Shown one piece after another: positions 1 through 6,332 of a DNA stretch of 50,308 nucleotides. The position numbers and the translations under genes are program-made. Each line of letters begins with the position of its first letter. The stretch's first letter is position 1. This DNA is from Deltaproteobacteria bacterium HGW-Deltaproteobacteria-8 (GTDB taxonomy: Bacteria > Desulfobacterota > Desulfovibrionia > Desulfovibrionales > Desulfovibrionaceae): assembly GCA_002840405.1 (NCBI GenBank), contig PHAR01000010.1:1-50308 (forward strand). The letters are read 5' to 3'. Below the pieces are notes generated by a model. The model was not told the origin of the DNA. It ran no database searches and saw only the letters and a list, made by a program, of their open reading frames with translations.

Positions 1-660
1 AGGCCTGGCCCCAGGACTTGCCGTCCTTGCGCAGGGCCTCCACCTGGGTCGGGCTGACGCCCGCCACATGGGCCAGGGCGCCCCGCGAAGGTCGCGCGTG
101 GGGTCCGAGTCCGCCAACCCACAGGCTACGGCATAGCGGAACACCATGCCAATATTCCCCACAAGGCGGTGGGCTGTTTCAATGGCTCCCCGTGATTCCA
201 CGCGGCGGGCCACGGACAGGATTTCGGGCGGGAGGATGGAGCGGATAGCCTTGGAGCCAATCCACGGGAAGGCGTCTTGCTGTAGGCTGGTCATAATGCG
301 GGCGGCATGGCCCGGTGACCACTTGATGCTGAACTTCTCGTGCCATTGACGGGCTAAAAGCTCAAAAGTTTCCGCCTGGGCCTGTTGCTTTGCCTTTGCA
401 GCCTTGGGCACGGTGGACGGGTCTGTGCCTTCCGCCAGCAGTCGCCGGGCTTCGTCTCGCCGCTCCCTTGCCTGGGCCAGTGAAACGTCCGGGTATACGC
501 CAAGGGACAGACGCCGTTCCTTGCCCCCAAAGTGGTACTTGAAGCGAAACCACTTGCCTCCAGATGGGGCAACTTCCACGTACAGGCCGCCACTGTCGTA
601 AATCCGTCTAGCCTTCGGGCCGGGTTTTGCGTTGCGTAGCGCGGTGTCCGTTAGGGGCAT
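1..660 (-). CDS. P4-type tyrosine integrase, 5' part only, possibly frameshifted
   Basis: The frame starts MPLTDTALRNAKPGPKAR and stays open to the window edge, giving 220 codons without a stop. Residues 1 to about 85 match the Arm DNA-binding domain (DUF4102) of P4-family integrases, with YDSGGLYVEV and RRLSLGVYPDVSLAQAR; residues 100 to 190 look like the SAM-like core-binding domain (FRYAVACGLADSDPTRDLRG). The start is supported by AAAGGAG seven bases upstream. After residue 193 the frame reads an unlikely Trp/Arg/Pro-rich string, while the frame reached by a one-base shift near base 80 reads ALAHVAGVSPTQVEALRKDG, which looks like real protein. The gene may therefore be frameshifted or recombined there. 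The catalytic domain lies outside the window. Family identification is confident; intactness is not. Confidence 0.75.
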   Translation of the reverse strand, partial: MPLTDTALRNAKPGPKARRIYDSGGLYVEVAPSGGKWFRFKYHFGGKERRLSLGVYPDVSLAQARERRDEARRLLAEGTDPSTVPKAAKAKQQAQAETFELLARQWHEKFSIKWSPGHAARIMTSLQQDAFPWIGSKAIRSILPPEILSVARRVESRGAIETAHRLVGNIGMVFRYAVACGLADSDPTRDLRGAPWPMWRASARPRWRPCARTASPGARP

Positions 661-718
661 GGGGCAACTCCTTTGGCTTTTGAAAGCGTCAAGTGCTGTT
701 GCCCCCAATAGTTGCCCC
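661..718. repeat. GGGGCAAC short repeats upstream of the P4-type integrase
   Basis: Three copies of a GGGGCAAC motif lie just upstream of the integrase start. One is on the plus strand at 661-668, touching the start codon. Two are on the minus strand (GTTGCCCC in plus orientation) at 698-705 and 711-718, 13 bases apart. Such repeats near integrase promoters could be arm-type integrase sites or operators; the role is inferred from position only. Confidence 0.4.
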
Positions 719-763
719 AAGATGTCAATGTCCCGTATTGGACGGCATCAGACCACTAGACAA

Positions 764-787
764 CAAAAAACCCCGCTTTCGCGGGGT
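764..787 (-). terminator. Rho-independent terminator, minus strand
   Basis: On the minus strand CCCCGC and GCGGGG pair around a GAAA loop and are followed by six T residues. It would stop transcription coming from the AlpA/Cys-rich gene pair and isolate the integrase promoter downstream. Confidence 0.8.
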
Positions 788-1104
788 CTTGTGGACTTCA
801 TCATACTTGGTCGGACGATCTTTTGGGGCGGAGTCAATCGAATGTCAAGCTTAACATTGCAGTATGGTAGCGTATTCTGTGTTAGAAAATTCGCAGTTGT
901 CCGCTTTGTTGTACGGTTTGACGCAAGGCTGCACTTTGTCCTCATCTAGTCTGAATTGCAAAAAAAACATGGGAAAGGACGGTTTGACCATCCCTCCCCA
1001 TGAATTCATTTGTGTGCCCCTCGCCGTGAAGCCTTGATTTCGTGAACCGTGCAAATCTGGCATTTTGGGGTATTCGAGCGTCAAGGCTGGGCGCTTACCC
1101 TCGC
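788..1104. other. Spacer without a recognised gene
   Basis: This AT-richer stretch lies between the terminator and the Cys-rich gene. Open frames exist on both strands (for instance minus 1084-851), but none has a convincing ribosome binding site or a protein-like composition. No tRNA or repeat was seen. It could hold the attachment site of the neighbouring integrase; that is a guess. Confidence 0.4.
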
Positions 1105-1518
1105 CTATTCCTTCGCTGCCTCCTGTGGTGCGAAAGTGCCCCCTGTGCCGGTTTCTCTGCGCTGTTTCTTGGCCTGGCCCCTCCGCGCCTCACGATATTC
1201 TTTCGTGACGTGCCGCTTGCCTTCTCTATGTGGCCAGAGGACACATACGGGGATATCTACGAATGGCTTGTACGCCGAGCAACGGTGAACAGCCTCATTA
1301 CTCCCAACGCAAGCCAGGCAGCAGGCTCGAATGGCCTGGAGCGGTGTAGTCGAGGCTTCAGGTGAGACCTCGGTCAGGCGGAAGAAATGCAACGGACAGG
1401 ATGGAACCGGACACGATCTTGGGTTGCCGCCGTTGCACTCTCGACAATGAGCGCGGATAGCAGCACGAGGGGTAAGACGCTCCCCGGTGAACGTGGGGCC
1501 GTTGTTTTTGTTTCTCAT
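1105..1518 (-). CDS. Cys-rich phage-type zinc-binding protein, hypothetical
   Basis: 137 residues from the start MRNKNNGPTF; AAGGG seven bases before this ATG supports it over the upstream in-frame start at 1548, which overlaps the previous gene. Two copies of an AIRA-led Cys module are visible: AIRAHCRECNGGNPRSC with a following PSCPL (C-x2-C-x7-C-x4-C), then AIRACCLACVG with two later cysteines. The end (WPHREGKRH plus a basic Lys/Arg tail) resembles small Cys-rich proteins encoded by prophages of sulfate reducers. Metal binding is inferred from the cysteine pairs; no function is known. It follows the AlpA-like gene by 10 bases, so both probably share a transcript. Confidence 0.6.
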   Translation of the reverse strand: MRNKNNGPTFTGERLTPRAAIRAHCRECNGGNPRSCPVPSCPLHFFRLTEVSPEASTTPLQAIRACCLACVGSNEAVHRCSAYKPFVDIPVCVLWPHREGKRHVTKEYREARRGQAKKQRRETGTGGTFAPQEAAKE

Positions 1519-1528
1519 GGGCCGCCCT

Positions 1529-1729
1529 TTACTGAGCGCCGAGGGCATTGATGAGAGAGCGGACGTCTTCCGCTTTCCAGGCCGTCATGCGAGGCCCCAG
1601 CTTCACCGGTGCTGGGTAGCGGCCCGACTTCACCCCGGCCCACCACGTCGAGCGGGCTACAGGAATAAGGCTAAGGACTGCGGGGAGGCGCATGAACCCC
1701 GTAAGGGGCAATATGGCTATGGCATTCAT
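1529..1729 (-). CDS. AlpA-family excisionase/transcriptional regulator
   Basis: 66 residues from MNAIAILPLTGFMRLPAV. The body has the AlpA/MerR-like helix-turn-helix pattern GFMRLPAVLSLIPVARSTW followed by the wing WAGVKSGRYPAPVKLGPR and TAWKAEDVRSLI. Proteins of this family activate integrase genes or act as excision factors for P4-like islands. I chose the ATG at 1729 because GGAG lies 11 bases upstream and the residues before it (back to 1828) do not resemble the family. Its position 900 bases from a P4-type integrase fits a role in controlling that element. Confidence 0.8.
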   Translation of the reverse strand: MNAIAILPLTGFMRLPAVLSLIPVARSTWWAGVKSGRYPAPVKLGPRMTAWKAEDVRSLINALGAQ

Positions 1730-1937
1730 CACGATTATATCTCCAAAAGTTAATGGTTGGCCCTGCATTGGGGCAAAAACGAAACCGCCCGCCTCCCTGA
1801 AAGGGAAACGGGCGTGCTTGTGGGCCATCGTGGCGGTGGGCTGTCAGTTAGTTAGAGACAAGGCTCTGCGATCCAGAAGGCGATCCGGGCTGTTGGCATG
1901 GACATTTTGCGCGAATCTAAGGGCCAGTGCGAAGTCG

Positions 1938-3074
1938 TTAGGTCTTTGGCTTCTGAGACGCCTTTGGTCTGAAGCGTCGTGCTGAGGAGCGAGTGCACCG
2001 GATTGCAGGTCGGGTGTTTTGAAGGGCAAGTGGCGTACTAGCCGAGACCAACCCCGTATTCTCCAAGGCGCTCACCGCTTCAAGCAGGTTCTGTGGGGAG
2101 AGGTGAGCGTACCGCATGGTCGTGGTGATGTCCTTATGGCCCAACCACTCCTGAACGACCTTGAGGGGTACACCACGTTGGATCAAGCGAGAGGCACATG
2201 TATGGCGCAGGGCGTGGACAACGAACTGCTCGTCTTCTGCTAAGCCCAGATGAACCTTGGCCCGGTCCCAGACCTTGCGCAGCCACCCCTTCACGTAGGG
2301 AAAAAGCCTATCCGACGAGTTTTCGGTCAAGGCCATACGCTTCTCAACGACTGCTTTGACCCTGGTGGTCATCGGCACGGACCTAGGCAAATCGCCCTTG
2401 TTGACCCACACGGAGACTAACCCACGTTGGGTGTCTACGTCCCTGCGGGTGAGAGCTGTGAGTTCCCCGTAGCGCAGGCCGGTGTCGAGGAGAACCACCA
2501 CGGCATCCGCTTCTTCATCACGACTCCAGCGATGGAGCAGAGCCAGCAATGAAGCTTCTTCCTGATCGTCAAGGAAGCGGATGCGGCCCTGATATTCCTT
2601 CCGCTTTGTAATCCTTGGAATCGACGGACAGCCTCCCCGCTCCTGGGCCACTTGCATGACTTTTCGCAAGCAAGAGAGTTTCCGGTTGATGGTCCCATCT
2701 GAGTTTCCCCGCTGCTGACAATCGGACACGAAGCGGTCTATGGCCACGGCGTTGATCTTTGCCAAGGAATAACCCTCGCCGAAGAAATCCAACAGGATTT
2801 GGCTGTTGATAATCGCCGTCGTCTCACTTCGCATCCCTGCCCAATGTGAAGAGCGAGCAATGTTCACGGCTTTTCCCAGGGTCCAGTACTTTGTGGGCTT
2901 GTTTGGCTTCCTTTCCTTCTTCACCTTGCCTCGTTTCAAATTTGACTTGATCTCGGCTTGGCGCTCCTTTGCTTCCTTGAGGTTATGACACGTCGCATAG
3001 ACACGACGCCCCTTGTAGCTCACGTCTACGATGAAGGAGTTGCCCCGCTTTCTTATCCCTCGAGGTAGTTCCAT
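1938..3074 (-). CDS. Phage-type tyrosine site-specific integrase
   Basis: 378 residues. An N-terminal Arm-type region (RKRGNSFIVDVSYKGRRVYA), a core-binding domain around residues 70 to 160 (YSLAKINAVAIDRFVSDC) and a C-terminal catalytic domain are visible. The catalytic set is present: Arg in DTGLRYGEL, His-x-x-Arg in HALRHTCAS, His in WLGHKD and the nucleophilic Tyr in TMRYAHL. About 45 extra residues follow the catalytic domain (basic, RCTRSSARRFRPKASQKPKT), which is unusual and may be read-through into flanking DNA. AAAGGG seven bases before the ATG supports the start. It is a different subfamily from the integrases at both ends of the island, so it may mark a nested element. Confidence 0.92.
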   Translation of the reverse strand: MELPRGIRKRGNSFIVDVSYKGRRVYATCHNLKEAKERQAEIKSNLKRGKVKKERKPNKPTKYWTLGKAVNIARSSHWAGMRSETTAIINSQILLDFFGEGYSLAKINAVAIDRFVSDCQQRGNSDGTINRKLSCLRKVMQVAQERGGCPSIPRITKRKEYQGRIRFLDDQEEASLLALLHRWSRDEEADAVVVLLDTGLRYGELTALTRRDVDTQRGLVSVWVNKGDLPRSVPMTTRVKAVVEKRMALTENSSDRLFPYVKGWLRKVWDRAKVHLGLAEDEQFVVHALRHTCASRLIQRGVPLKVVQEWLGHKDITTTMRYAHLSPQNLLEAVSALENTGLVSASTPLALQNTRPAIRCTRSSARRFRPKASQKPKT

Positions 3075-3223
3075 AATTTTACCCTTTGATTTGGAGTGAC
3101 GTGTCTTTCAGACATCAGGATGCTGGCCTCGCATACCTCACCACGCAAATATTAGTCAATTAATACGCATATTCTTCCAATCAATAGGAAGAATTCATCC
3201 ACCATCTGGAACTGCTGCCCACC

Positions 3224-3261
3224 ACAAAACACGAAGGCGGCCAGCTTTACGCCGACCGCCC
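3224..3261 (-). terminator. Rho-independent terminator downstream of the RepA-like gene
   Basis: On the minus strand GGCGGTCGGC pairs with GCTGGCCGCC over ten positions (two G-T wobbles) around a GTAAA loop, followed by TTCGTGTTTT. It closes the three-gene operon that ends at 3375. The rest of the 300-base spacer 3075-3374 is AT-rich (AATATTAGTCAATTAATACG near 3150) and probably holds the promoter of the downstream integrase; nothing else was recognised. Confidence 0.75.
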
Positions 3262-3374
3262 TCGCATGCCCTTCTGCCGAGCTTGCCTGCCGAATTGTAA
3301 ATTGCAGGCACCCTAGTACTGAACAATTTGCAATTTCACTTTTAGATGAAGAGGACCAGGTATTCCTGTGGTCC

Positions 3375-4406
3375 CTAGAAGTCAGCTTCCTGGCTCACAC
3401 TGGTTCGTGCATCCCTTGCTCTTCCGAAAGCCACACCCCAGTCCTTCAAGCTGATCGCACCCGTGGCTATCGCCTTCTCTTTTGTGCGGGTGACCTTTGA
3501 GGGGTCCCATTTCAGAGCCGAGGCCAGTTCCTTCTGGTTGAGGCACTTTCCGCTCCTCAGACCCTCCAACAGTATCTCGATGTCCTCATTGGCTGCTGCC
3601 TCGTACTCCCAGCGATCCTCATCCAACCAGACCTCCCATGATCGGATACGCTCATCAGGCTTGGCCCTCAGCTTGTCCCATTTGATCAGGAACGCTGTTC
3701 CATGGGCAGCCTTCAGGCCAGAGAGCTTCTCGAGACCGAGGATCACCTCAAAGGTGGTCGCCAGCATGGAAGACCCCCGATAGGTGGATGATTTTTTACC
3801 CGAGTGGTGAATCAGGATACAGGCCTTTCCGATCTGCTTCATCCTCATCAGGAAGCCGACTATAGGCTGGAAGGCTCTGGAGGCATTTTCGTCCTCCACG
3901 TTCGCCAGAGTCGATAGGTTGTCCAAGATGACGAGGTCATAGCCCTGCGCCTGTTTCTCCAGTTCGCTCTGCCCCATCGGATCTGCAAGGTTTGGGAAGT
4001 CTACCGACGCCTCCTGGAACTGCCTTGCAAATACATGCAGGTTCTCACGGATCAGGTCACGATCCAAATCCGGCAATGCCTTGATGAGCATCTCGGTTCG
4101 TTCCTTGATGGTGTCCATAGGCATCTCCCCGTCCACGAAGAGCACCTTGTATGGCTTGGGAGATTCCCAGTCGAGGAACTTCCCACCACCTGCCACAGCA
4201 AGGGCGATGGATAGGGCGAACATGGACTTGCCCACACCAGGAGCAGCATAGATCAGTGCGCTTTCACCCTCCTTGAGCCAGGGCGCCACGAGGTCATCTC
4301 TTGGTAGGAATTCGTAGTCGAGGATTTCCCCGATGCTGGGGATACGATAAGCACAGTCATGCATTGCCAGTACTCGCCTTGCGCTCACGCTCTCGGCGCT
4401 CTTCAA
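3375..4406 (-). CDS. RepA/RecA-like AAA ATPase (AAA_25 type)
   Basis: 343 residues. A RecA-fold ATPase core spans about residues 30 to 250: Walker A AAPGVGKSM in LIYAAPGVGKSMFALS, Walker B with LVILDNLSTL, and ILIHHSGKKSSTYRGSS matching the sensor region of RepA-type hexameric helicases and related phage/plasmid ATPases. The C-terminal 80 residues (LNQKELASALKWDPSKVTR) look like a winged-helix DNA-binding segment. Known relatives unwind plasmid or phage origins. Its start overlaps the preceding gene by 50 bases, so the three genes 4807 to 3375 form one operon. Helicase function is inferred; a non-replicative ATPase is the alternative. Confidence 0.82.
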   Translation of the reverse strand: MKSAESVSARRVLAMHDCAYRIPSIGEILDYEFLPRDDLVAPWLKEGESALIYAAPGVGKSMFALSIALAVAGGGKFLDWESPKPYKVLFVDGEMPMDTIKERTEMLIKALPDLDRDLIRENLHVFARQFQEASVDFPNLADPMGQSELEKQAQGYDLVILDNLSTLANVEDENASRAFQPIVGFLMRMKQIGKACILIHHSGKKSSTYRGSSMLATTFEVILGLEKLSGLKAAHGTAFLIKWDKLRAKPDERIRSWEVWLDEDRWEYEAAANEDIEILLEGLRSGKCLNQKELASALKWDPSKVTRTKEKAIATGAISLKDWGVAFGRARDARTSVSQEADF

Positions 4407-4602
4407 TTTTAAGACGTCGCTTCAACATTCCCCTCGAGACATGGACAGCTGCGAGGAGAACCTCCAACGGCGCAACACTCTTTCCAAGGATCGTCTTACT
4501 CATAATTTGCATGATGTCGTAAAGAGCGTCCTCAACCCTATCACCACAGATCGTTCTCGCCTCCAAATAATTCGCGGGGGTGTAATGCTGTCTCTTACTC
4601 AT
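4357..4602 (-). CDS. Small hypothetical protein, middle gene of RepA operon
   Basis: 81 residues from MSKRQHYTPANYLEART. GGAGG five bases upstream fixes this start; an in-frame start at 4653 has no support. The C-terminal third is very basic and charged (SRGMLKRRLKIEERRERERK), the middle predicted helical. I do not recognise a family. It overlaps the upstream gene by 8 bases and the ATPase by 50, which suggests translational coupling and a joint role, perhaps as helicase loader or DNA-binding partner (inference from context only). Confidence 0.65.
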   Translation of the reverse strand: MSKRQHYTPANYLEARTICGDRVEDALYDIMQIMSKTILGKSVAPLEVLLAAVHVSRGMLKRRLKIEERRERERKASTGNA

Positions 4603-4807
4603 GGTGTCCTCCAGTGGTCTTAGGTTCAAAGCCATTCTTGAAAGCCCAGTCAATCAGCACCGACACCATGAGCGAACGAGAGGGCATCTGGTTGATGTGC
4701 CCGTCGTGAAAGCGACCACGGATGGTGTCAAGTTGGAGATGATCTTGAGCGGACATGGTGATCGAGGTGGTCGTGCAGGGTTGGGCGCAATGCTTTCTGT
4801 GCTTCAT
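4595..4807 (-). CDS. Small hypothetical protein, first gene of RepA operon, possibly ribbon-helix-helix-like
   Basis: 70 residues from MKHRKHCAQPCTTTSITM. GAGG five bases before the ATG decides the start against a GTG at 4849. Near the N-terminus there is a His/Cys cluster (KHRKHCAQPC), then LQLDTIRGRFHDGHINQMPS and RSLMVSVLIDWAFKNGF, the length and pattern of a short strand-helix-helix DNA-binding protein such as plasmid copy-control repressors. No signature motif proves this. As the first gene after a leader terminator and 150-bp repeats, an autoregulatory role is plausible. Confidence 0.6.
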   Translation of the reverse strand: MKHRKHCAQPCTTTSITMSAQDHLQLDTIRGRFHDGHINQMPSRSLMVSVLIDWAFKNGFEPKTTGGHHE

Positions 4808-4850
4808 GTAATCCTCACAAGTTGGGTTAAAACAAATGGGTCGGCACACA

Positions 4851-4886
4851 ACAAAAAAGACCTCCCAGCAAGATGACTGGAAGGCC
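4851..4886 (-). terminator. Leader terminator or attenuator of the RepA operon
   Basis: On the minus strand GGCCTTCCAG pairs with CTGGGAGGTC (ten pairs, two G-T) around an eight-base loop and is followed by six T residues. It lies only about 45 bases before the first start codon of the same-strand RepA operon and about 600 bases after the nearest upstream gene, so it sits in the operon leader. A promoter between terminator and gene is also possible. Confidence 0.7.
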
Positions 4887-5046
4887 TACGGGTGGGGCGA
4901 CAAGCCCGGTAGATGTTAATCTAGGTGAGAGATCCTCCTTTGCGGTAACGGTTATCGGCCCATGGGGCATGACTCAGGGCACATGGGCATGTGGGTATAC
5001 TTCCTAGCTCCAAATCAAAGGCAGAGACCTGTCCTACTGGTGGGGC

Positions 5047-5375
5047 CATCTAAGAGTGTCACCCAACTCGACGAGATCACCGCAAGCCACTGATTCGTAT
5101 GGAGTTATCCAGCGTTCCGCATACGCATGCAGTCCAGGAGATACGAGGCTGGACGGTAGCTGCCGAGGATGACCGGTAACTCCTTGGCTGCCTGTTCATC
5201 TAATAGTGTCCCCTAATTCAACGAAATCACCGCAAGCCACCGGTCCTTCAGGAGTTATCCAGTGTTTCGCATGCGCATTCATTCCAGGAGATACGCGGCT
5301 GGGCGGAAGCTACCGATGATGACCAGCAACTCCCTGGCTGCCTGTTCATCTAATAGTGTCCGCTAATTCAGCAGA
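5047..5375. repeat. 150-bp direct tandem repeat, two full units and a partial third
   Basis: Unit 1 is 5047-5196, unit 2 is 5197-5346 and unit 3 breaks off about 30 bases after 5347. The period is exactly 150 with no insertion or deletion; units 1 and 2 match at 125 of 150 positions by hand alignment. Each unit begins CATCTAAKAGTGTC, contains ATCACCGCAAGCCAC, a GGAGTTATCCAG that matches seven of nine DnaA-box positions, a short inverted repeat TCCAGGAGATACG with GGCTGG, and ends TTGGCTGCCTGTT or CTGGCTGCCTGTT. No open frame is convincing. The array lies upstream of the RepA operon and downstream of a resolvase, so it may be an origin or iteron array. The flank 4887-5046 shows only a small GGGC/GCCC hairpin. 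Confidence 0.85.
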
Positions 5376-5409
5376 AACGCCGATAGTCATTGGGAGAGTG
5401 GGCATGGCC

Positions 5410-5433
5410 GTGTTTCATCTGAAACTGAAACAC
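5410..5433. repeat. Perfect 8-bp inverted repeat (hairpin)
   Basis: GTGTTTCA and TGAAACAC flank an eight-base loop, 56 bases after the resolvase stop codon on the minus strand. No T run follows on either strand, so it is not a standard intrinsic terminator. It could be a protein site or an mRNA 3' structure. Confidence 0.5.
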
Positions 5434-5488
5434 CATGGATAAACGAGCAGCCCAAAGTGGCCTGAATGATCGAGGTGTTGGCCGTGAC

Positions 5489-6049
5489 CTACCCCTTCGC
5501 CTCGCGCCCCAGGATGCGGTACAGGGTCTGCCGACTGACCCCGAACTCAAGGGCCAGGGCCTTCTTCTCCTCACCAGCACCCGCCCGCGCCTTAATCTTC
5601 AGCTCCAGCTCCGGGGGCAGCTTCCTGTCACGGCCCAGGTGCCTGCCCTGTGACTTGGCCTTGGCGATCCCCTCGCGCTGGCGCTCCTTGATCAAAGCCC
5701 GCTCAAACTCCGCCACGGCTCCGATGATCTGGAGCTGGAGGTTCTGAAAGGGATCATCCTGCCCGGAGAAGACCAGGTGTTCCTTGTGGAACTGGACGGC
5801 CACGCCTCGGCCTGTAAGCTGCCCCAGAAGGCGCAGGAGGTCTTGAAGGTTCCTAGCCAGTCGATCTATCGAGTGGACGTGTAACGTGTCTCCCTGCCTC
5901 ACGTAGGCCATGCACAGTTGGAGCTGTGGTCTTGCCGTGTCGGCTGCGCTGGCCTTCTCCTCATACACCATGTCCAGGGCCACGCCCTCAAGCTGCCTGT
6001 CCGTCCTCTGGTCCGTGGTGCTTACCCTGACGTATCCAACGTTTGCCAT
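5489..6049 (-). CDS. Serine resolvase/invertase, Tn3-resolvase type, copy 1
   Basis: 186 residues, the normal length of a Tn3-type resolvase. The nucleophile is Ser10 in GYVRVSTTDQ; the Arg-rich active site continues in HSIDRLARNLQDLL, and the E helix follows (GAVAEFERALIKERQREG). The last 45 residues form the DNA-binding helix-turn-helix (EKKALALEFGVSRQTLYRIL). Such enzymes resolve dimers or cointegrates at a res site next to the gene. It is 75% identical without gaps to the divergent resolvase at 6333. GGAGG upstream of the ATG supports the start. Its promoter lies inside the shared inverted repeat, so autorepression by res binding is likely. Confidence 0.93.
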   Translation of the reverse strand: MANVGYVRVSTTDQRTDRQLEGVALDMVYEEKASAADTARPQLQLCMAYVRQGDTLHVHSIDRLARNLQDLLRLLGQLTGRGVAVQFHKEHLVFSGQDDPFQNLQLQIIGAVAEFERALIKERQREGIAKAKSQGRHLGRDRKLPPELELKIKARAGAGEEKKALALEFGVSRQTLYRILGREAKG

Positions 6050-6098
6050 GACCTTGCCCTCCCGGTTGGTGATGTGCCGCCTGTCGCGTCACTGAACC

Positions 6099-6126
6099 TC
6101 TATGGCAATACGAGAAACAGTGTCAA
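6099..6126 (-). promoter_or_regulatory. Candidate promoter of resolvase copy 1
   Basis: A perfect minus-strand TTGACA (6126-6121) is followed after 16 bases by CATAGA (6104-6099). It is the mirror image of the TTGACA at 6275-6280 about the centre at 6200.5 and lies in the resolvase-linked inverted repeat. Confidence 0.4.
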
Positions 6127-6289
6127 CATGATTCTTGGCAAGGTTTCGATACACGGGGAACAGGGTGTTGCTGGGAGAGTCCGACAAGTAGCGAAAGGTA
6201 CACCTTCTGCAACCTCTTCACCTCGCCCGGAAAGGTCCTGTTCGCCGTGTCGCACAACCTTGGAAATGATTAAGTTGACACAGTTTCTC
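6112..6289. repeat. 178-bp imperfect inverted repeat between divergent resolvases (paired res-like sites)
   Basis: The left arm read forward from 6112 and the right arm read in reverse complement from 6289 both begin GAGAAACWGTGTCAAC and match at about 41 of the first 53 positions, ending near ACACGG and GAACAGG. Similarity weakens towards the centre. Within each arm a GTGTCAAC motif and a converging ACAC or GACAC motif bracket about 35 bases, the layout of a resolvase crossover subsite. Each arm most likely serves as res site for the adjacent resolvase. Confidence 0.8.
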
Positions 6290-6303
6290 AGATGGTCTAG
6301 TTT
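6275..6303 (+). promoter_or_regulatory. Candidate promoter of resolvase copy 2
   Basis: A perfect TTGACA at 6275-6280 is followed after 17 bases by TAGTTT at 6298-6303, about 30 bases before the start codon. The -35 box lies inside the right arm of the inverted repeat, so resolvase bound to res would block it. Confidence 0.4.
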
Positions 6304-6332
6304 CATGTCAACACAGCCAAGGGAGGCGCAAC

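Noticed and set aside
851-1084. Minus-strand frame of 77 codons in the left spacer
   Set aside because: TTG start without a binding site and no recognisable family; kept only as an unexplained spacer.
5047-5375. Possible CRISPR array
   Set aside because: The unit is 150 bases with no unique spacers and only two full copies.
6100-6306. Small minus-strand open frame of 68 codons between the resolvases
   Set aside because: It lies wholly in the inverted repeat and promoter region and has no binding site; the DNA is better explained as res sites.
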